From the NCBI GenBank assembly GCA_034422875.1, contig DAOUJI010000079.1, forward strand, positions 1 through 64,000: 64,000 bases of DNA, written 5' to 3'. The stretch's first letter is position 1; every line of letters starts with the position of its first letter. Under the pieces are notes generated by a model that saw only the letters and a list, made by a program, of their open reading frames with translations, was not told where the DNA came from and ran no database searches. The position numbers and the translations under genes are program-made. This DNA is from DAOUJI01 sp034422875 (GTDB lineage Bacteria > Chloroflexota > Dehalococcoidia > Lucifugimonadales > JAGWBF01). Below, one piece after another: positions 1-7,949 of this stretch.

Positions 1-47
1 CTTGATTTTCATGTCATTTCAGACGGCTCTTGGCAATCCAAGACTCA

Positions 48-854
48 CTATCGACCCTTATACTCCGGCGGCCGTTTCTCCAAGAAGGACGTTGCCGCTT
101 CCAGCCTGTCCTCGGTGTTACGCAACGGCAGGTTCGCGTTCATTTCACGCTCGGTCACGTCCCGCAGGTCAACGTCCAGCTTGTACATAAGCTCTTTGGC
201 GGCCCGCACCGCCAGGGGAGGATTGGAAGCAATCTCGGACGCCAGAGACATTGCCTCTTCCATCAGTCCGTCGTCCGGCACGACGTCATTGACCAGACCC
301 TTCTCCTTGGCCCATGCGGCCCCGTACATGCGGCCCGTCAGTGTCATCTCGGCCGCCACTCCGAAACCCACAAGCTGCGGGAGAGTGTACGAGGCGGCGG
401 TGTCGGGCATAAGGGACCGCTTAATGAAAATAGACGAAAACCGGGATGTCTCGGACGCGATGCGTATATCACAGGCCAGGGCCAGGGCCAGACCTGCTCC
501 AGCCGCCACTCCGTTGACGGCGGCAATGGTCGCCTGAGGCAAGCTGCGCAGACGGGGCGCCAGAGCCGTGATGCTCACGGTACGTGGGGCATGAATCCGA
601 CCCGGAGGAGGCTGTTCTCCGCCACCGTCAAGGGACGCCCGCTGTTCTCCCACGTCGGCCCCCGAGCAGAAGCCTCGTCCCGTGCCGGTGATTATGATGG
701 CGCGCACGTCGGGGAACTGGGCCTCTATGCCGTCCAGGACGACGTGGAACTCCCTGGTCATGGCATGGCTGAGAGCGTTCAGCTTATCCGGCCGGTTCAA
801 GGTGACGGTGGAGACGTGGTCGGACGTCTCTACAACAAAAAACTCATAGCTCAT
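48..854 (-). CDS. Enoyl-CoA hydratase/isomerase (crotonase) family protein
   Basis: A 268-residue protein with the full crotonase fold signature. The first oxyanion-hole strand is FCSGADV (62-68), and the second segment NGVAAGAGLALALACDIRIA starts near residue 114. The C-terminus EKRPPEYKGR is typical of the family. The first hydratase Glu position appears to be Ser, while SLMPDTAASY (about 147-156) carries an Asp like that of PaaG-type isomerases, so an isomerase or another acyl-CoA reaction is as likely as hydration. It probably acts in cytosolic acyl-CoA degradation. A GGAGGG lies 7 nt before the ATG. It is transcribed away from the rhodanese operon, and the 175-bp gap between them holds the promoter region. 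The exact substrate cannot be read from sequence. Confidence 0.9.
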   Translation of the reverse strand: MSYEFFVVETSDHVSTVTLNRPDKLNALSHAMTREFHVVLDGIEAQFPDVRAIIITGTGRGFCSGADVGEQRASLDGGGEQPPPGRIHAPRTVSITALAPRLRSLPQATIAAVNGVAAGAGLALALACDIRIASETSRFSSIFIKRSLMPDTAASYTLPQLVGFGVAAEMTLTGRMYGAAWAKEKGLVNDVVPDDGLMEEAMSLASEIASNPPLAVRAAKELMYKLDVDLRDVTEREMNANLPLRNTEDRLEAATSFLEKRPPEYKGR

Positions 855-964
855 CGCCGCGCCCTCCGTGCTGCTGCCCTTGGATCAAATATCCCCGATT
901 CGCCCGAATCATAGCCCCGCTGCCGAAACGGGTCAACGTCGCCCATTCACGACCCATATCCACG

Positions 965-994
965 TTGACACTGGGCAAGGTGTGTTACTACACT
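965..994 (+). promoter_or_regulatory. Candidate sigma-70 promoter for the rhodanese operon
   Basis: A perfect -35 box TTGACA (965-970), an 18-bp spacer and a -10 box TACACT (989-994; four of six consensus bases) lie 35 bp upstream of the rhodanese start. AAGGAG at 1019-1024 is its ribosome binding site. Prediction from consensus only. Confidence 0.5.
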
Positions 995-1029
995 TGCGGT
1001 AACCAATTCCCCTTTCCCAAGGAGCCTTT

Positions 1030-1401
1030 ATGTCCGCTGGGCGAGATATGGTCAGGAAGGCGCAAGCAGAGATGCCCGACACGCCGGCTCGGGAGGTCCA
1101 CGCGGCCCGTGAAAACGGGGAGGACATTATAGTCCTCGACGTAAGAGAGAAGGATGAGTGGGATGCGTCCCATATCCCGGGCGCTGTCCATCTGCCCCGT
1201 GGACGGCTGGAGGGGCAAATGGAGGAACGGCTCCCCGACAAGAACGCCCGCATCGTCTGCCATTGAGGGGGCGCGGGCCGATCTTCGCTGGCAGCGAAGA
1301 CACTCCGGGAGATGGGATACACCAACGTAAGCTACATGACTGAAGGCATCAACGGCTGGAAGGAAATGGACCTGCCCATAGAGCAATCAAAGTCGGAGTA
1401 G
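1030..1401 (+). CDS. Rhodanese-like sulfurtransferase, putative selenoprotein (UGA = Sec79)
   Basis: The reading frame runs from ATG 1030 to TAG 1399 and is interrupted only by TGA at 1264-1266. Read through, it gives a 123-residue single-domain rhodanese: LDVRE (36-40), HIPGAVHLPRG (48-58), then VCH-U-GGAGRSSLAAKT and C-terminal GINGWKEMDLPI. The rhodanese active loop is Cys-x4-Arg-Ser. The UGA sits exactly five residues before that Arg, so selenocysteine replaces the persulfide-forming Cys. A hairpin that fits a bacterial SECIS follows at 1282-1300. AAGGAG is 5 nt before the ATG. The molybdopterin-subunit gene follows 19 bp later, so a role in sulfur or selenium transfer to that enzyme is possible (inference). 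The alternative is a nonsense mutation in a dying gene, but both frames remain intact and conserved. A standard gene caller would stop at residue 78. Confidence 0.78.
1282..1300 (+). promoter_or_regulatory. Candidate bacterial SECIS hairpin (rhodanese)
   Basis: Perfect 8-bp stem, TCTTCGCT (1282-1289) with AGCGAAGA (1293-1300), closed by a GGC triloop. The loop begins 24 nt after the UGA at 1264-1266 and starts with G. Known bacterial SECIS elements lie directly downstream of the UGA inside the coding region, with a short loop starting with G/GU and roughly 16-37 nt from the UGA. Confidence 0.7.
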
Positions 1402-1420
1402 GACAAGATTAGGAGGCGTG

Positions 1421-3724
1421 ATGACGACGACGGCTGACAAGAAACCCGAAAGCGAATACAACGTAGTAGGGACCAGACCCATCCGCCACGACGGAGTGGA
1501 CAAGGTCACGGGCAACGCACGTTACGGAGCTGACATCAACCTGCCGGGGATGCTCCATGCCAAAGTCCTCCGCAGCCCCCACGGTCACGCCCGCATCAAG
1601 TCCATCGACACCAGCAAGGCGGAAGCGCACCCGGGAGTCCGGGCTGTTTGCACCGCGGCCGACTTCCCCATCATTGAAGACAGAGTCATCGACTTTGCCG
1701 AGCTGCAAGGCAACCCCCGCATGATGGCGGAGAACGTCCTGGCCCACGACAAGGTCTTGTACAAGGGCCACGCCATCGCCGCCGTCGCCGCCTCCAGCCC
1801 CCACGAGGCCGAGGAAGCTCTGGAACTCATAGAGGTCGAATACGAGGTACTCAAGCCCGTTCTGAGCATCAACCAGGCCCTGGCCGACGACGCGCCCCTT
1901 CTCCATGACGACATGACCACTCGCTTCCGCGTGGACCGGTTTGGACGCGGTGACGACACTGGCAAGAAGAGCAACCTGGCCGGACACCTACAGTTCGTCC
2001 GGGGAGAGCCGGAACAGGGCTTCAAAGAGGCCAACCTGATTGTGGAGCGGGAACTCGAGACCCAGACAGTCCACCAAGGCTACATCGAACCCCACACCTC
2101 AACGGCATCCTGGTCTTCCGACGGCCAGATAACCGTCTGGACATCCACCCAGGGGACCTTCGCCATACGCTCGCTGACTGCCGCGATTCTTGCAGTTCCT
2201 GAGTCAACGGTAAAGGTCATACCCATGGAAATAGGCGGAGGGTTCGGCGCCAAGCTGGTGGCCTACCTGGACCCGGTGGCTGTGATTCTGTCCCGGAAGA
2301 GCGGCAAGCCAGTCAAGATGGTCATGAGCCGATCGGAGGTCTTCGAGGGTTCCGGTCCCACTTCCGCTTCCCGCATGCGCTGCAAGATAGGAGTCACCAA
2401 GTCGGGCAAGATTACCGCCGCAGAGCTGGACCTGTATTTTGAGTCTGGAGCTTTCCCCGGCTCACCCGTGGGCGGCGGCGCCCTGACGGGCCTGGGTCCC
2501 TACAAGATGGACAACCTCGTGGTGAACGGTTACGACGTTGTGGTCAACAAGCAGAAGGTCCAAGCCTACCGCGCTCCCGGCCAGCCCCAGGCCGCTTTCG
2601 CCGTGGAAATCGTCATGGACGAAATCGCCGAAAAGCTGGGAGTGGACTCCATGGAGCTGCGGCTGAAGAACACGGTGGTCGAGGGAGACCGGATGCCCAA
2701 CAACGTGCCTCACCCTCGAATCGGATGCAAAGAGGTGATGGAGGCCATGATTGCCCACCCCCACTACTCCGCGCCTTTGGAAGGGCCCAACCGGGGCAGA
2801 GGCATTGCTTTCGGCCACAGGTTCAACAGCGGCAACGCATCCTCAGCGACCATTCACGTCAACAACAACGGCACGATCAACCTGGTGACGGGAGCTGTGG
2901 ACATCGGAGGCAGCCGGGCGGCCATGGCGATGCAGGCCGCCGAGGTCCTCGGAATAGCTGCCGAAGACGTTCACCCCACCATCGTGGACACCAACTCCAT
3001 AGCCTTCACCGAACCCACCGGCGGCAGCCACACCACCTTCGACACCGGTCTGGCAACCATCCGGGCAGCGGAAGACGTGATAAGTCAAATGGCGTCCAGA
3101 GCCGCCCTGGTTTGGGAGGTCCAGCCCGAGGACGTGGAGTTCAAGGACGGCGTCTTCACCTGTGTGAAGAACCCCAACGACACCTTCACCTTCAAACAAC
3201 TTTCCGGCCAGCTAATGCGGACCGGCGGCCCCATAACGGCCTCTGCCTCCGCCACGTCCACCGGCGTTGGGTCGACCTTTGGCGGCAACATAGTCGACAT
3301 AGAAGTGGACCCGGAAACGGGCAAGATAGACATCCTCAGGTTCACCGCTTTCTGCGACGCCGGAACGTCCATCCACCCCAGCTACGTGGAAGGTCAGGTG
3401 CAGGGCGGCACAGTCCAGGGCATAGGATGGGCACTGAATGAGGAATATGTCTACAGCGAGGACGGGTCCATGTCCAACTCCAGTTTCCTGGACTACCGGA
3501 TGCCCACGTCCCTGGACGTGCCCATGATTGACGCTGAGATAGTGGAGGTGCCCAACCCCAGGCACCCGTACGGCATACGAGGCGTGGGCGAGATACCCAT
3601 AATACCCCCATTGCCCGCCCTGGCGTTGGCAGTGAAGAACGCCATCGGAACGCCCATATACAAGCTGCCCATCTCGCCGGGCGCCGTCCTGGACGCGCTG
3701 GAAAAGAAGGAGAACGGGGGATAG
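1421..3724 (+). CDS. Xanthine dehydrogenase family molybdopterin-binding subunit
   Basis: A 767-residue large subunit of the xanthine oxidase/CoxL family, which hydroxylates or oxidises small organic substrates at a Mo centre. An N-terminal a/b hammerhead domain (GNARYGADINLPGMLHAKV) is followed by the Mo-binding domains: GGGFGAK near residue 270, AYRAPGQPQ near 382, and GVGEIP near 722, whose Glu matches the catalytic Glu of the family. It lacks the AYxCSFR loop of true form I CO dehydrogenases. AGGAGG at 1411-1416 supports ATG 1421 over the GTG just before it. No FeS (CoxS-like) or FAD (CoxM-like) subunit gene is next to it, which is unusual; partners must lie elsewhere. Upstream is the putative seleno-rhodanese and downstream an amidohydrolase, both co-oriented. 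Confidence 0.92.
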   Translation: MTTTADKKPESEYNVVGTRPIRHDGVDKVTGNARYGADINLPGMLHAKVLRSPHGHARIKSIDTSKAEAHPGVRAVCTAADFPIIEDRVIDFAELQGNPRMMAENVLAHDKVLYKGHAIAAVAASSPHEAEEALELIEVEYEVLKPVLSINQALADDAPLLHDDMTTRFRVDRFGRGDDTGKKSNLAGHLQFVRGEPEQGFKEANLIVERELETQTVHQGYIEPHTSTASWSSDGQITVWTSTQGTFAIRSLTAAILAVPESTVKVIPMEIGGGFGAKLVAYLDPVAVILSRKSGKPVKMVMSRSEVFEGSGPTSASRMRCKIGVTKSGKITAAELDLYFESGAFPGSPVGGGALTGLGPYKMDNLVVNGYDVVVNKQKVQAYRAPGQPQAAFAVEIVMDEIAEKLGVDSMELRLKNTVVEGDRMPNNVPHPRIGCKEVMEAMIAHPHYSAPLEGPNRGRGIAFGHRFNSGNASSATIHVNNNGTINLVTGAVDIGGSRAAMAMQAAEVLGIAAEDVHPTIVDTNSIAFTEPTGGSHTTFDTGLATIRAAEDVISQMASRAALVWEVQPEDVEFKDGVFTCVKNPNDTFTFKQLSGQLMRTGGPITASASATSTGVGSTFGGNIVDIEVDPETGKIDILRFTAFCDAGTSIHPSYVEGQVQGGTVQGIGWALNEEYVYSEDGSMSNSSFLDYRMPTSLDVPMIDAEIVEVPNPRHPYGIRGVGEIPIIPPLPALALAVKNAIGTPIYKLPISPGAVLDALEKKENGG

Positions 3725-3762
3725 GACGTACCTCACGAAACTGAATACGGCTGGAGGAATGC

Positions 3763-4884
3763 GTGTACCAGAACTATAAGGTCTTCTCGTGCGACAGCCA
3801 CGTTTTCGAGCCGGTGGACCTCTATCACGAGCGGATAGAGGAGCGGTTCAAGCCCAGGCTGCCCCATGAGGTCGATGTCGACGGCGTCAAGTGGCGCATG
3901 ACCGAGGGACACGCACCCTCCAGGCTCAAGAAACCGGTGTTCGAGGGGATCGACGCAATCCGCGACGAGGCCGGTGGGTTCGTGGGAGAAACACGACGAG
4001 ATGACATGCGCAAGGACGGCGTGGACATCTCGGTGTGCTACCCGAACCGGGCGTTCAGCCTGCTGGCCACCAACGACGGAGAGTTCCAATTAGCAATTGC
4101 CCGCGTGTTCAACGACTGGATTCTGGAGACGGACCTGGCGCAGATGCCCGACGACTTCGTCTTGTCGGCCATACTCCCTCCCAAGGACGTGGTCCGGGCC
4201 AGAGCCGAGCTGGTGAGAATCGCCAAGACCGGAAAATTCAAGGGCCTGTTCATGCCGTCCTGGATAGAGGGCCAACCCTACGCCGGGACCAGCGTGTACG
4301 ACCCTTTGTGGGCCACCATAGAGGAGATAGGGTTGCCCGTGCTCTTCCACGCCGGTGTGGGCATCGATCCCAGGACCGCGCGGGGAGACGGCGGCGCCAT
4401 AATCAACTACGTGCGGGCAATAACCATCTGCTCCGAACCTGTGCTCCAACTCTGCTCATCGGGCATCCTGGAACGCTTCCCCAAGATAAGGTTCGCCCTC
4501 ATCGAGTCCCAGATGAGCTGGCTTCCGGGCATCCTTCACCTGATGGACGAGGGCTATCACAAGCACCACATGTGGGTACGGCCCAAGCTCCCCATGCTGC
4601 CGTCTGACTACTTCCGCCGCCAGGGCCACGTCATGTGGATGGACGACGAGCCAGGTCTGCAGATGCGTGAATACATTGGGATGGACAGCATCATCTGGGG
4701 CGACGACTACCCGCACCACGAGGGCACGTGGCCCAACTCTTCCGAGGTGTTCGACCGGAGCCTGTCAGGCCTCAGCGACGACGATAAGCGAAAGCTCCTC
4801 TGGGACAACGCCGCGCGTCTGTTTAACGTGGACCCTGTCTGTGGCACTGCGGCGTCTACAAGTGCGACGGGGGCCACTGCTTAG
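3763..4884 (+). CDS. Amidohydrolase family protein (ACMSD-like TIM barrel), 3' end remodelled
   Basis: A 373-residue metal-dependent hydrolase/decarboxylase of the amidohydrolase-2 family. Visible are CDSHVFEP (10-17), FHAGVGID (about 196), IESQMSW (about 248) and WGDDYPHHEGTWP (about 310), the last carrying the family Asp. The start is GTG 3763 with GGAGG 5 nt upstream; the nearby ATG 3759 is out of frame. It is probably the third gene of the rhodanese operon. The codons for RKLLWDNAARLFNVDP lie in a 48-bp segment that is repeated perfectly at 7902-7949, so the present C-terminus (after residue 358, Ala/Ser/Thr rich) seems to be supplied by the inserted cassette. The catalytic core is untouched. 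The substrate is unknown; related proteins act on aromatic-ring cleavage products and similar acids. Confidence 0.88.
   Translation: MYQNYKVFSCDSHVFEPVDLYHERIEERFKPRLPHEVDVDGVKWRMTEGHAPSRLKKPVFEGIDAIRDEAGGFVGETRRDDMRKDGVDISVCYPNRAFSLLATNDGEFQLAIARVFNDWILETDLAQMPDDFVLSAILPPKDVVRARAELVRIAKTGKFKGLFMPSWIEGQPYAGTSVYDPLWATIEEIGLPVLFHAGVGIDPRTARGDGGAIINYVRAITICSEPVLQLCSSGILERFPKIRFALIESQMSWLPGILHLMDEGYHKHHMWVRPKLPMLPSDYFRRQGHVMWMDDEPGLQMREYIGMDSIIWGDDYPHHEGTWPNSSEVFDRSLSGLSDDDKRKLLWDNAARLFNVDPVCGTAASTSATGATA
4788..4835 (+). repeat. Left 48-bp direct repeat (att-like) of the DUF262 cassette
   Basis: Identical over 48 bp to 7902-7949, starting GCGAAAGCTCCTC and ending AACGTGGACCC. Similarity ends abruptly on both sides. 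It lies in the 3' end of the amidohydrolase gene and encodes RKLLWDNAARLFNVDP. Confidence 0.85.
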
Positions 4885-5190
4885 AACCGCCTGTCATCCA
4901 CCCGCTGCGCTTCCCGGTTGAAGTGTATCTCCCATACCAGAACGGCGTTACCGCTGATCCGTTCGGTAGAGCCGTATCGCTCCATGCTCCTCGCATCGTT
5001 GACTCGCCAGACTCAGGGTTATCCATCCAAAGGCTGTGGAGCCAACGGGTCAGGCGCGGGAACTTCGCCTATAACGTAGCTTTTGTACTTGCCTTTGGTG
5101 GGGCGTCCGATCTTTTGGACAACCTGTGCTAGTTGAGCCTATCGGACCTTCCTTCCAGATGTAGGCTAGGTGTAAGCGCAGGAGTGGCAA
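4885..5190. other. 306-bp intergenic stretch inside the cassette
   Basis: No convincing gene. A minus-strand frame at 4881-4985 (ATG to TAA, 34 residues) overlaps the amidohydrolase stop and could be a remnant or a small gene, but upstream codons soon hit stops and I recognise no family. The rest is the 3' flank of the convergent DUF262 gene; no clear terminator hairpin was found. Confidence 0.5.
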
Positions 5191-7281
5191 CTACTCCTCC
5201 ACCACATTGAATGCCTGACGAACCATTGCAACCGCCTTGGGAATCGACTGCTGGTTCCCGATATCAATAAACACGCCACAGTCGCGGTGAGTCACATTTG
5301 GTAGAAACTTCCAGGCGGTGACGTCTCCCGCCATTCCTTCGGGATCGTCGATTTCGTCAAAATCAATCGGCAAGAGAACTCTCACATAGCTGGCCATCGG
5401 CAGAGTTTCCGCAAAGAAGCCAGCAGACTGGGCATCGTAGAAGCACAGCGAATTCCCCTCAACAATCTCGATAGATTCGCCCAGTTGGCGTATGGCATCG
5501 CGAATCCCGTAAAGGACTTCTGCAACTGAAGAATCCATATTTATGCTGTCCGGTTTTCTTGAGGCAGACCGTAAACGCAACTCTCGAATCTCTTCCGCTA
5601 TGACCAACCTTTCGTCGGCGTTGTGGTGTGGCCATATGTCGAGTGCTCGATGTGCCAGGATATTGCCCCTCTCTTCCATTTCAGAAGCAGTCCACTTCGT
5701 CTGCTTCCTCACATACTCGTTAAGGCGCACGGCGGACTGCTCGAAACCGCCCTTGATTGTTTTCTTCTCCTCAAATGGCCTGTTCGAGTACGCGCTGTTG
5801 TAGGCGGTAAGCGTCAAATTACCCAACCTGTGCAGCCACATCTGGTGAACTGATTCCCGGTCCTTGCCGAGCATACATTTCCATTCCGGAACGTCATCTA
5901 TGCTTTGGGGCATAATGTGCTCGATCGAATACTCACTTACCGGACTCGGCTCCTTCTGCCCCGCATTTTCAAGCTGGGACAGGATGTGCCAACAAATGCG
6001 GAGCCTGTAAAGGTCGCTCTCTTGTAACGCTGACACGAAATCATCGTCCGTTGGAAACCTGTAGTTCTGTCTTGCCAGAGCGACTTGCAAGCTCCCTAAC
6101 GGGTCTTCATTTCTAATGGAATGAGCGATCCTAGCAAAGACCGCCCAGTAGCCCCGCGTCTGCATGCCCATCACCGACCTACGGACAAGATAACTTGAGA
6201 TTAGGTCCAACGCTCGAATGAAGTCGTCATGCCTGAGTGCTCTCTCGTCGTAAAGATAGTAGAGCCGCATGATAAGCATCGCATGAGCTGACCCCAGACT
6301 TCTGGCCTGCCTCATTGCGGTGGCGAGCGGCTTAGAATCGATTTGGTCCGGCCGCAAGAAGAATACGAAGTAGCGCGCGAACCGGACAAGGTCTTCCAAT
6401 AGATCTGCTAGGATCTCAGTGTCTGAGGGGCGCCAGAAGTCCCTGAATTCAGCATATATGCGGTCTGCTCTGGCTTGAGTTGACGTTCCCTGCCTGAGGG
6501 CAATGTAGTCCCGCAAGAATGTGTCCGGGCTACTTCCTGCCTCTCTGAAAAGCGTCTCGACTTTGCTCCAGTAGTCGTCGTACATACGAGTCTGTTCGGG
6601 TTCCGGGAGCCCCATGAGTAGATAGTTGCGAATCAAGTCGCTCTGGGTGAGGTCAACCCCCGTTGAGTTCAGGCTTTCGAAGACTCGTTGAGGGTCATCT
6701 ATAGGGCGATGTAAGGTAACGTCAACTATGTTCAGGCGTCCTACGCCCCGATAAATTAACTCAGGATCGGCTTCTGGACTGTTCAGTTGCTTCCTGAAAT
6801 AGCGGTATGCCTCGACGATCAGCTCAGACCTGTTCTCCATTTCGACAGGGTCCTTGCCGTCAACCAGAGCCTTCAACGTTGCGTCGTCGCGGCGTCTCAA
6901 GGCGACTTTATATCTTCTTTCACCCAACTCGTGCTCATTTGTAAGAAAATAGGCGTCAATCTGAGCTGCAGTCGGCTCCTGTCCGCTCCAGCCAGTCTGT
7001 CGTATGTGGTCGCGCAGCGCAATCAAAAGAAGAGTCAGAGTGGTCAGACGCTGCTGTCCATCAACCACCAGCCAACTGCTGAATACGGCTGCTGTGTTCC
7101 CAGCCACGTAAACGAATGATCCTATGAAGTGGTCTCCGTCGTTGTGGCCGGCACGCACTATGTCGTCCCACATCTGTCGGCACTGCTCGGTCGTCCAACT
7201 GTAGTCTCGTTGGAAAGCTGGAATTATGAACTGCTTGGTCCCATTGACCAAAGCCACGAACGGGTTGTTTATTGCTTGCAT
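5191..7281 (-). CDS. DUF262 / DUF1524 (GmrSD-like) protein with C-terminal DUF5655-like domain
   Basis: A 696-residue protein. The N-terminal DUF262 domain shows IPAFQRDYSW (20-29) and VVDGQQRLT (72-80), the ParB-like nucleotide-binding motif of GmrS. The central C-half has a DUF1524 His-Me nuclease signature, SIEHIMPQS (about 465) and HRLGNLTLTAYN (about 500) followed by Asn and Lys motifs, as in GmrD. The last 100 or so residues resemble DUF5655. Single-chain GmrSD proteins are type IV restriction enzymes that cut modified phage DNA, so an antiphage role is likely (by homology). It lies 18 bp downstream of the 126-residue gene on the same strand, and both are inside the repeat-bounded cassette. 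The start ATG 7281 has no strong ribosome binding site, suggesting coupled translation. Confidence 0.88.
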   Translation of the reverse strand: MQAINNPFVALVNGTKQFIIPAFQRDYSWTTEQCRQMWDDIVRAGHNDGDHFIGSFVYVAGNTAAVFSSWLVVDGQQRLTTLTLLLIALRDHIRQTGWSGQEPTAAQIDAYFLTNEHELGERRYKVALRRRDDATLKALVDGKDPVEMENRSELIVEAYRYFRKQLNSPEADPELIYRGVGRLNIVDVTLHRPIDDPQRVFESLNSTGVDLTQSDLIRNYLLMGLPEPEQTRMYDDYWSKVETLFREAGSSPDTFLRDYIALRQGTSTQARADRIYAEFRDFWRPSDTEILADLLEDLVRFARYFVFFLRPDQIDSKPLATAMRQARSLGSAHAMLIMRLYYLYDERALRHDDFIRALDLISSYLVRRSVMGMQTRGYWAVFARIAHSIRNEDPLGSLQVALARQNYRFPTDDDFVSALQESDLYRLRICWHILSQLENAGQKEPSPVSEYSIEHIMPQSIDDVPEWKCMLGKDRESVHQMWLHRLGNLTLTAYNSAYSNRPFEEKKTIKGGFEQSAVRLNEYVRKQTKWTASEMEERGNILAHRALDIWPHHNADERLVIAEEIRELRLRSASRKPDSINMDSSVAEVLYGIRDAIRQLGESIEIVEGNSLCFYDAQSAGFFAETLPMASYVRVLLPIDFDEIDDPEGMAGDVTAWKFLPNVTHRDCGVFIDIGNQQSIPKAVAMVRQAFNVVEE

Positions 7282-7299
7282 AGTTGCTCTCTATCATCC

Positions 7300-7680
7300 T
7301 TACACGATCTCGTGAGGCGGGGTAGTGGGATAGTCCTCAGGCTTGCCGGTATCGCCCGGCTGGATTATGAAGTCCCGACGGTCCCTGTAAAGGCGAGCGC
7401 GGTTTATCACGTAGTCTCCTTCGTCGTTGTACGGATCGATGCCAGTGTAGTCGGTCATCAGCCAGTACTTGTAATCGCCAACGAAAAGGTATGTATTGTT
7501 CATGCGGAAGAAACGGCAAGCTACGCCTTCACCGGCGCGGAAGCGGGCGCAGATAACGTCCAGGAGTTCCCTCTGGTTGTCTCTATCGGTGAGTACGTAT
7601 TCGTGAGGCCAGGTATCCCGATACGTGACTGCTTCCCGCCACGGAGCCCTGTCAATAAGTTCTGTCAACGGAGCCACCAT
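7300..7680 (-). CDS. Conserved hypothetical partner of the DUF262 gene
   Basis: A 126-residue soluble protein rich in aromatic and acidic residues. Features are APWREAVTYRDTWPHEYVL (about 12-30), a central RFFRMNNTYLFVGDYKYW and C-terminal LYRDRRDFIIQPGDTGK. I have the impression of similar unnamed small proteins in other bacterial genomes, but no function is known to me and I assign none. It is the first gene of the two-gene cassette operon. ATG 7680 and GTG 7677 are both possible starts; AGGA fits GTG 7677 slightly better (5-nt spacing). The pairing and the mobile context suggest it belongs to the restriction unit, perhaps as a specificity or regulatory factor (inference). Confidence 0.75.
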   Translation of the reverse strand: MVAPLTELIDRAPWREAVTYRDTWPHEYVLTDRDNQRELLDVICARFRAGEGVACRFFRMNNTYLFVGDYKYWLMTDYTGIDPYNDEGDYVINRARLYRDRRDFIIQPGDTGKPEDYPTTPPHEIV

Positions 7681-7742
7681 TATCCTGACTCACGGTTCTA
7701 ATATCGCACTACGGTCGTCAAACCGTCGTATGGCCAACGCAC

Positions 7743-7769
7743 ATTATATTCCAGCCAGAACTCTGACAA
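7743..7769 (-). promoter_or_regulatory. Candidate promoter of the DUF262 cassette operon
   Basis: On the minus strand, a -35-like TTGTCA (7769-7764), a short 15-bp spacer and a perfect -10 TATAAT (7748-7743), about 65 bp upstream of the 126-residue gene. The spacer is shorter than ideal. Confidence 0.35.
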
Positions 7770-7901
7770 CCACCTAAACGAATAGCGTGGCGACGGCCCA
7801 GCCTGAGAGTCGTCCGCCTGCGCCTTGACGTCAAGCACCAAGTGGATGTCCTACTTGTACCAGAAGGCGAAGAGCGGAGGCACAAAGGGCGGGTGTTCGG
7901 C

Positions 7902-7949
7902 GCGAAAGCTCCTCTGGGACAACGCCGCGCGTCTGTTTAACGTGGACCC
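7902..7949 (+). repeat. Right 48-bp direct repeat (att-like) of the DUF262 cassette
   Basis: Perfect copy of 4788-4835. To its left the sequence is unrelated to the amidohydrolase; to its right the amidohydrolase-like frame continues to a stop. Confidence 0.85.

Larger units (their letters stand above)
4788..7949. mobile_element. Putative integrated defence cassette (about 3.1 kb) flanked by 48-bp direct repeats
   Basis: The unit between the repeats is 3,114 bp (one repeat plus cargo). It carries a DUF262-DUF1524 gene and a 126-residue partner, both on the minus strand and visibly less GC-rich than the catabolic genes around them. The left repeat closes the complete amidohydrolase gene. The right repeat reads in frame into a different tail that stops at 8002-8004 against the convergent hydrolase gene, which looks like the original 3' end. 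This is the layout left by site-specific insertion into the end of a gene with regeneration of the reading frame. No integrase, transposase or terminal inverted repeat is visible, so mobilisation would have to be in trans, or the repeat arose by another duplication. Confidence 0.6.

Noticed and set aside
30..914. Long open frame on the plus strand opposite the crotonase gene
   Set aside because: It mirrors the codons of the minus-strand gene in GC-rich DNA, has no family motifs and no ribosome site.
1421..3724. Calling the molybdopterin subunit a CO dehydrogenase (CoxL)
   Set aside because: The AYxCSFR active-site loop of form I CoxL is replaced by AYRAPGQPQ and the CoxS/CoxM partners are missing.
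4881..4985. 34-codon minus-strand frame overlapping the amidohydrolase stop
   Set aside because: Too short, and upstream codons contain stops; kept only as a possible remnant in the intergenic entry.
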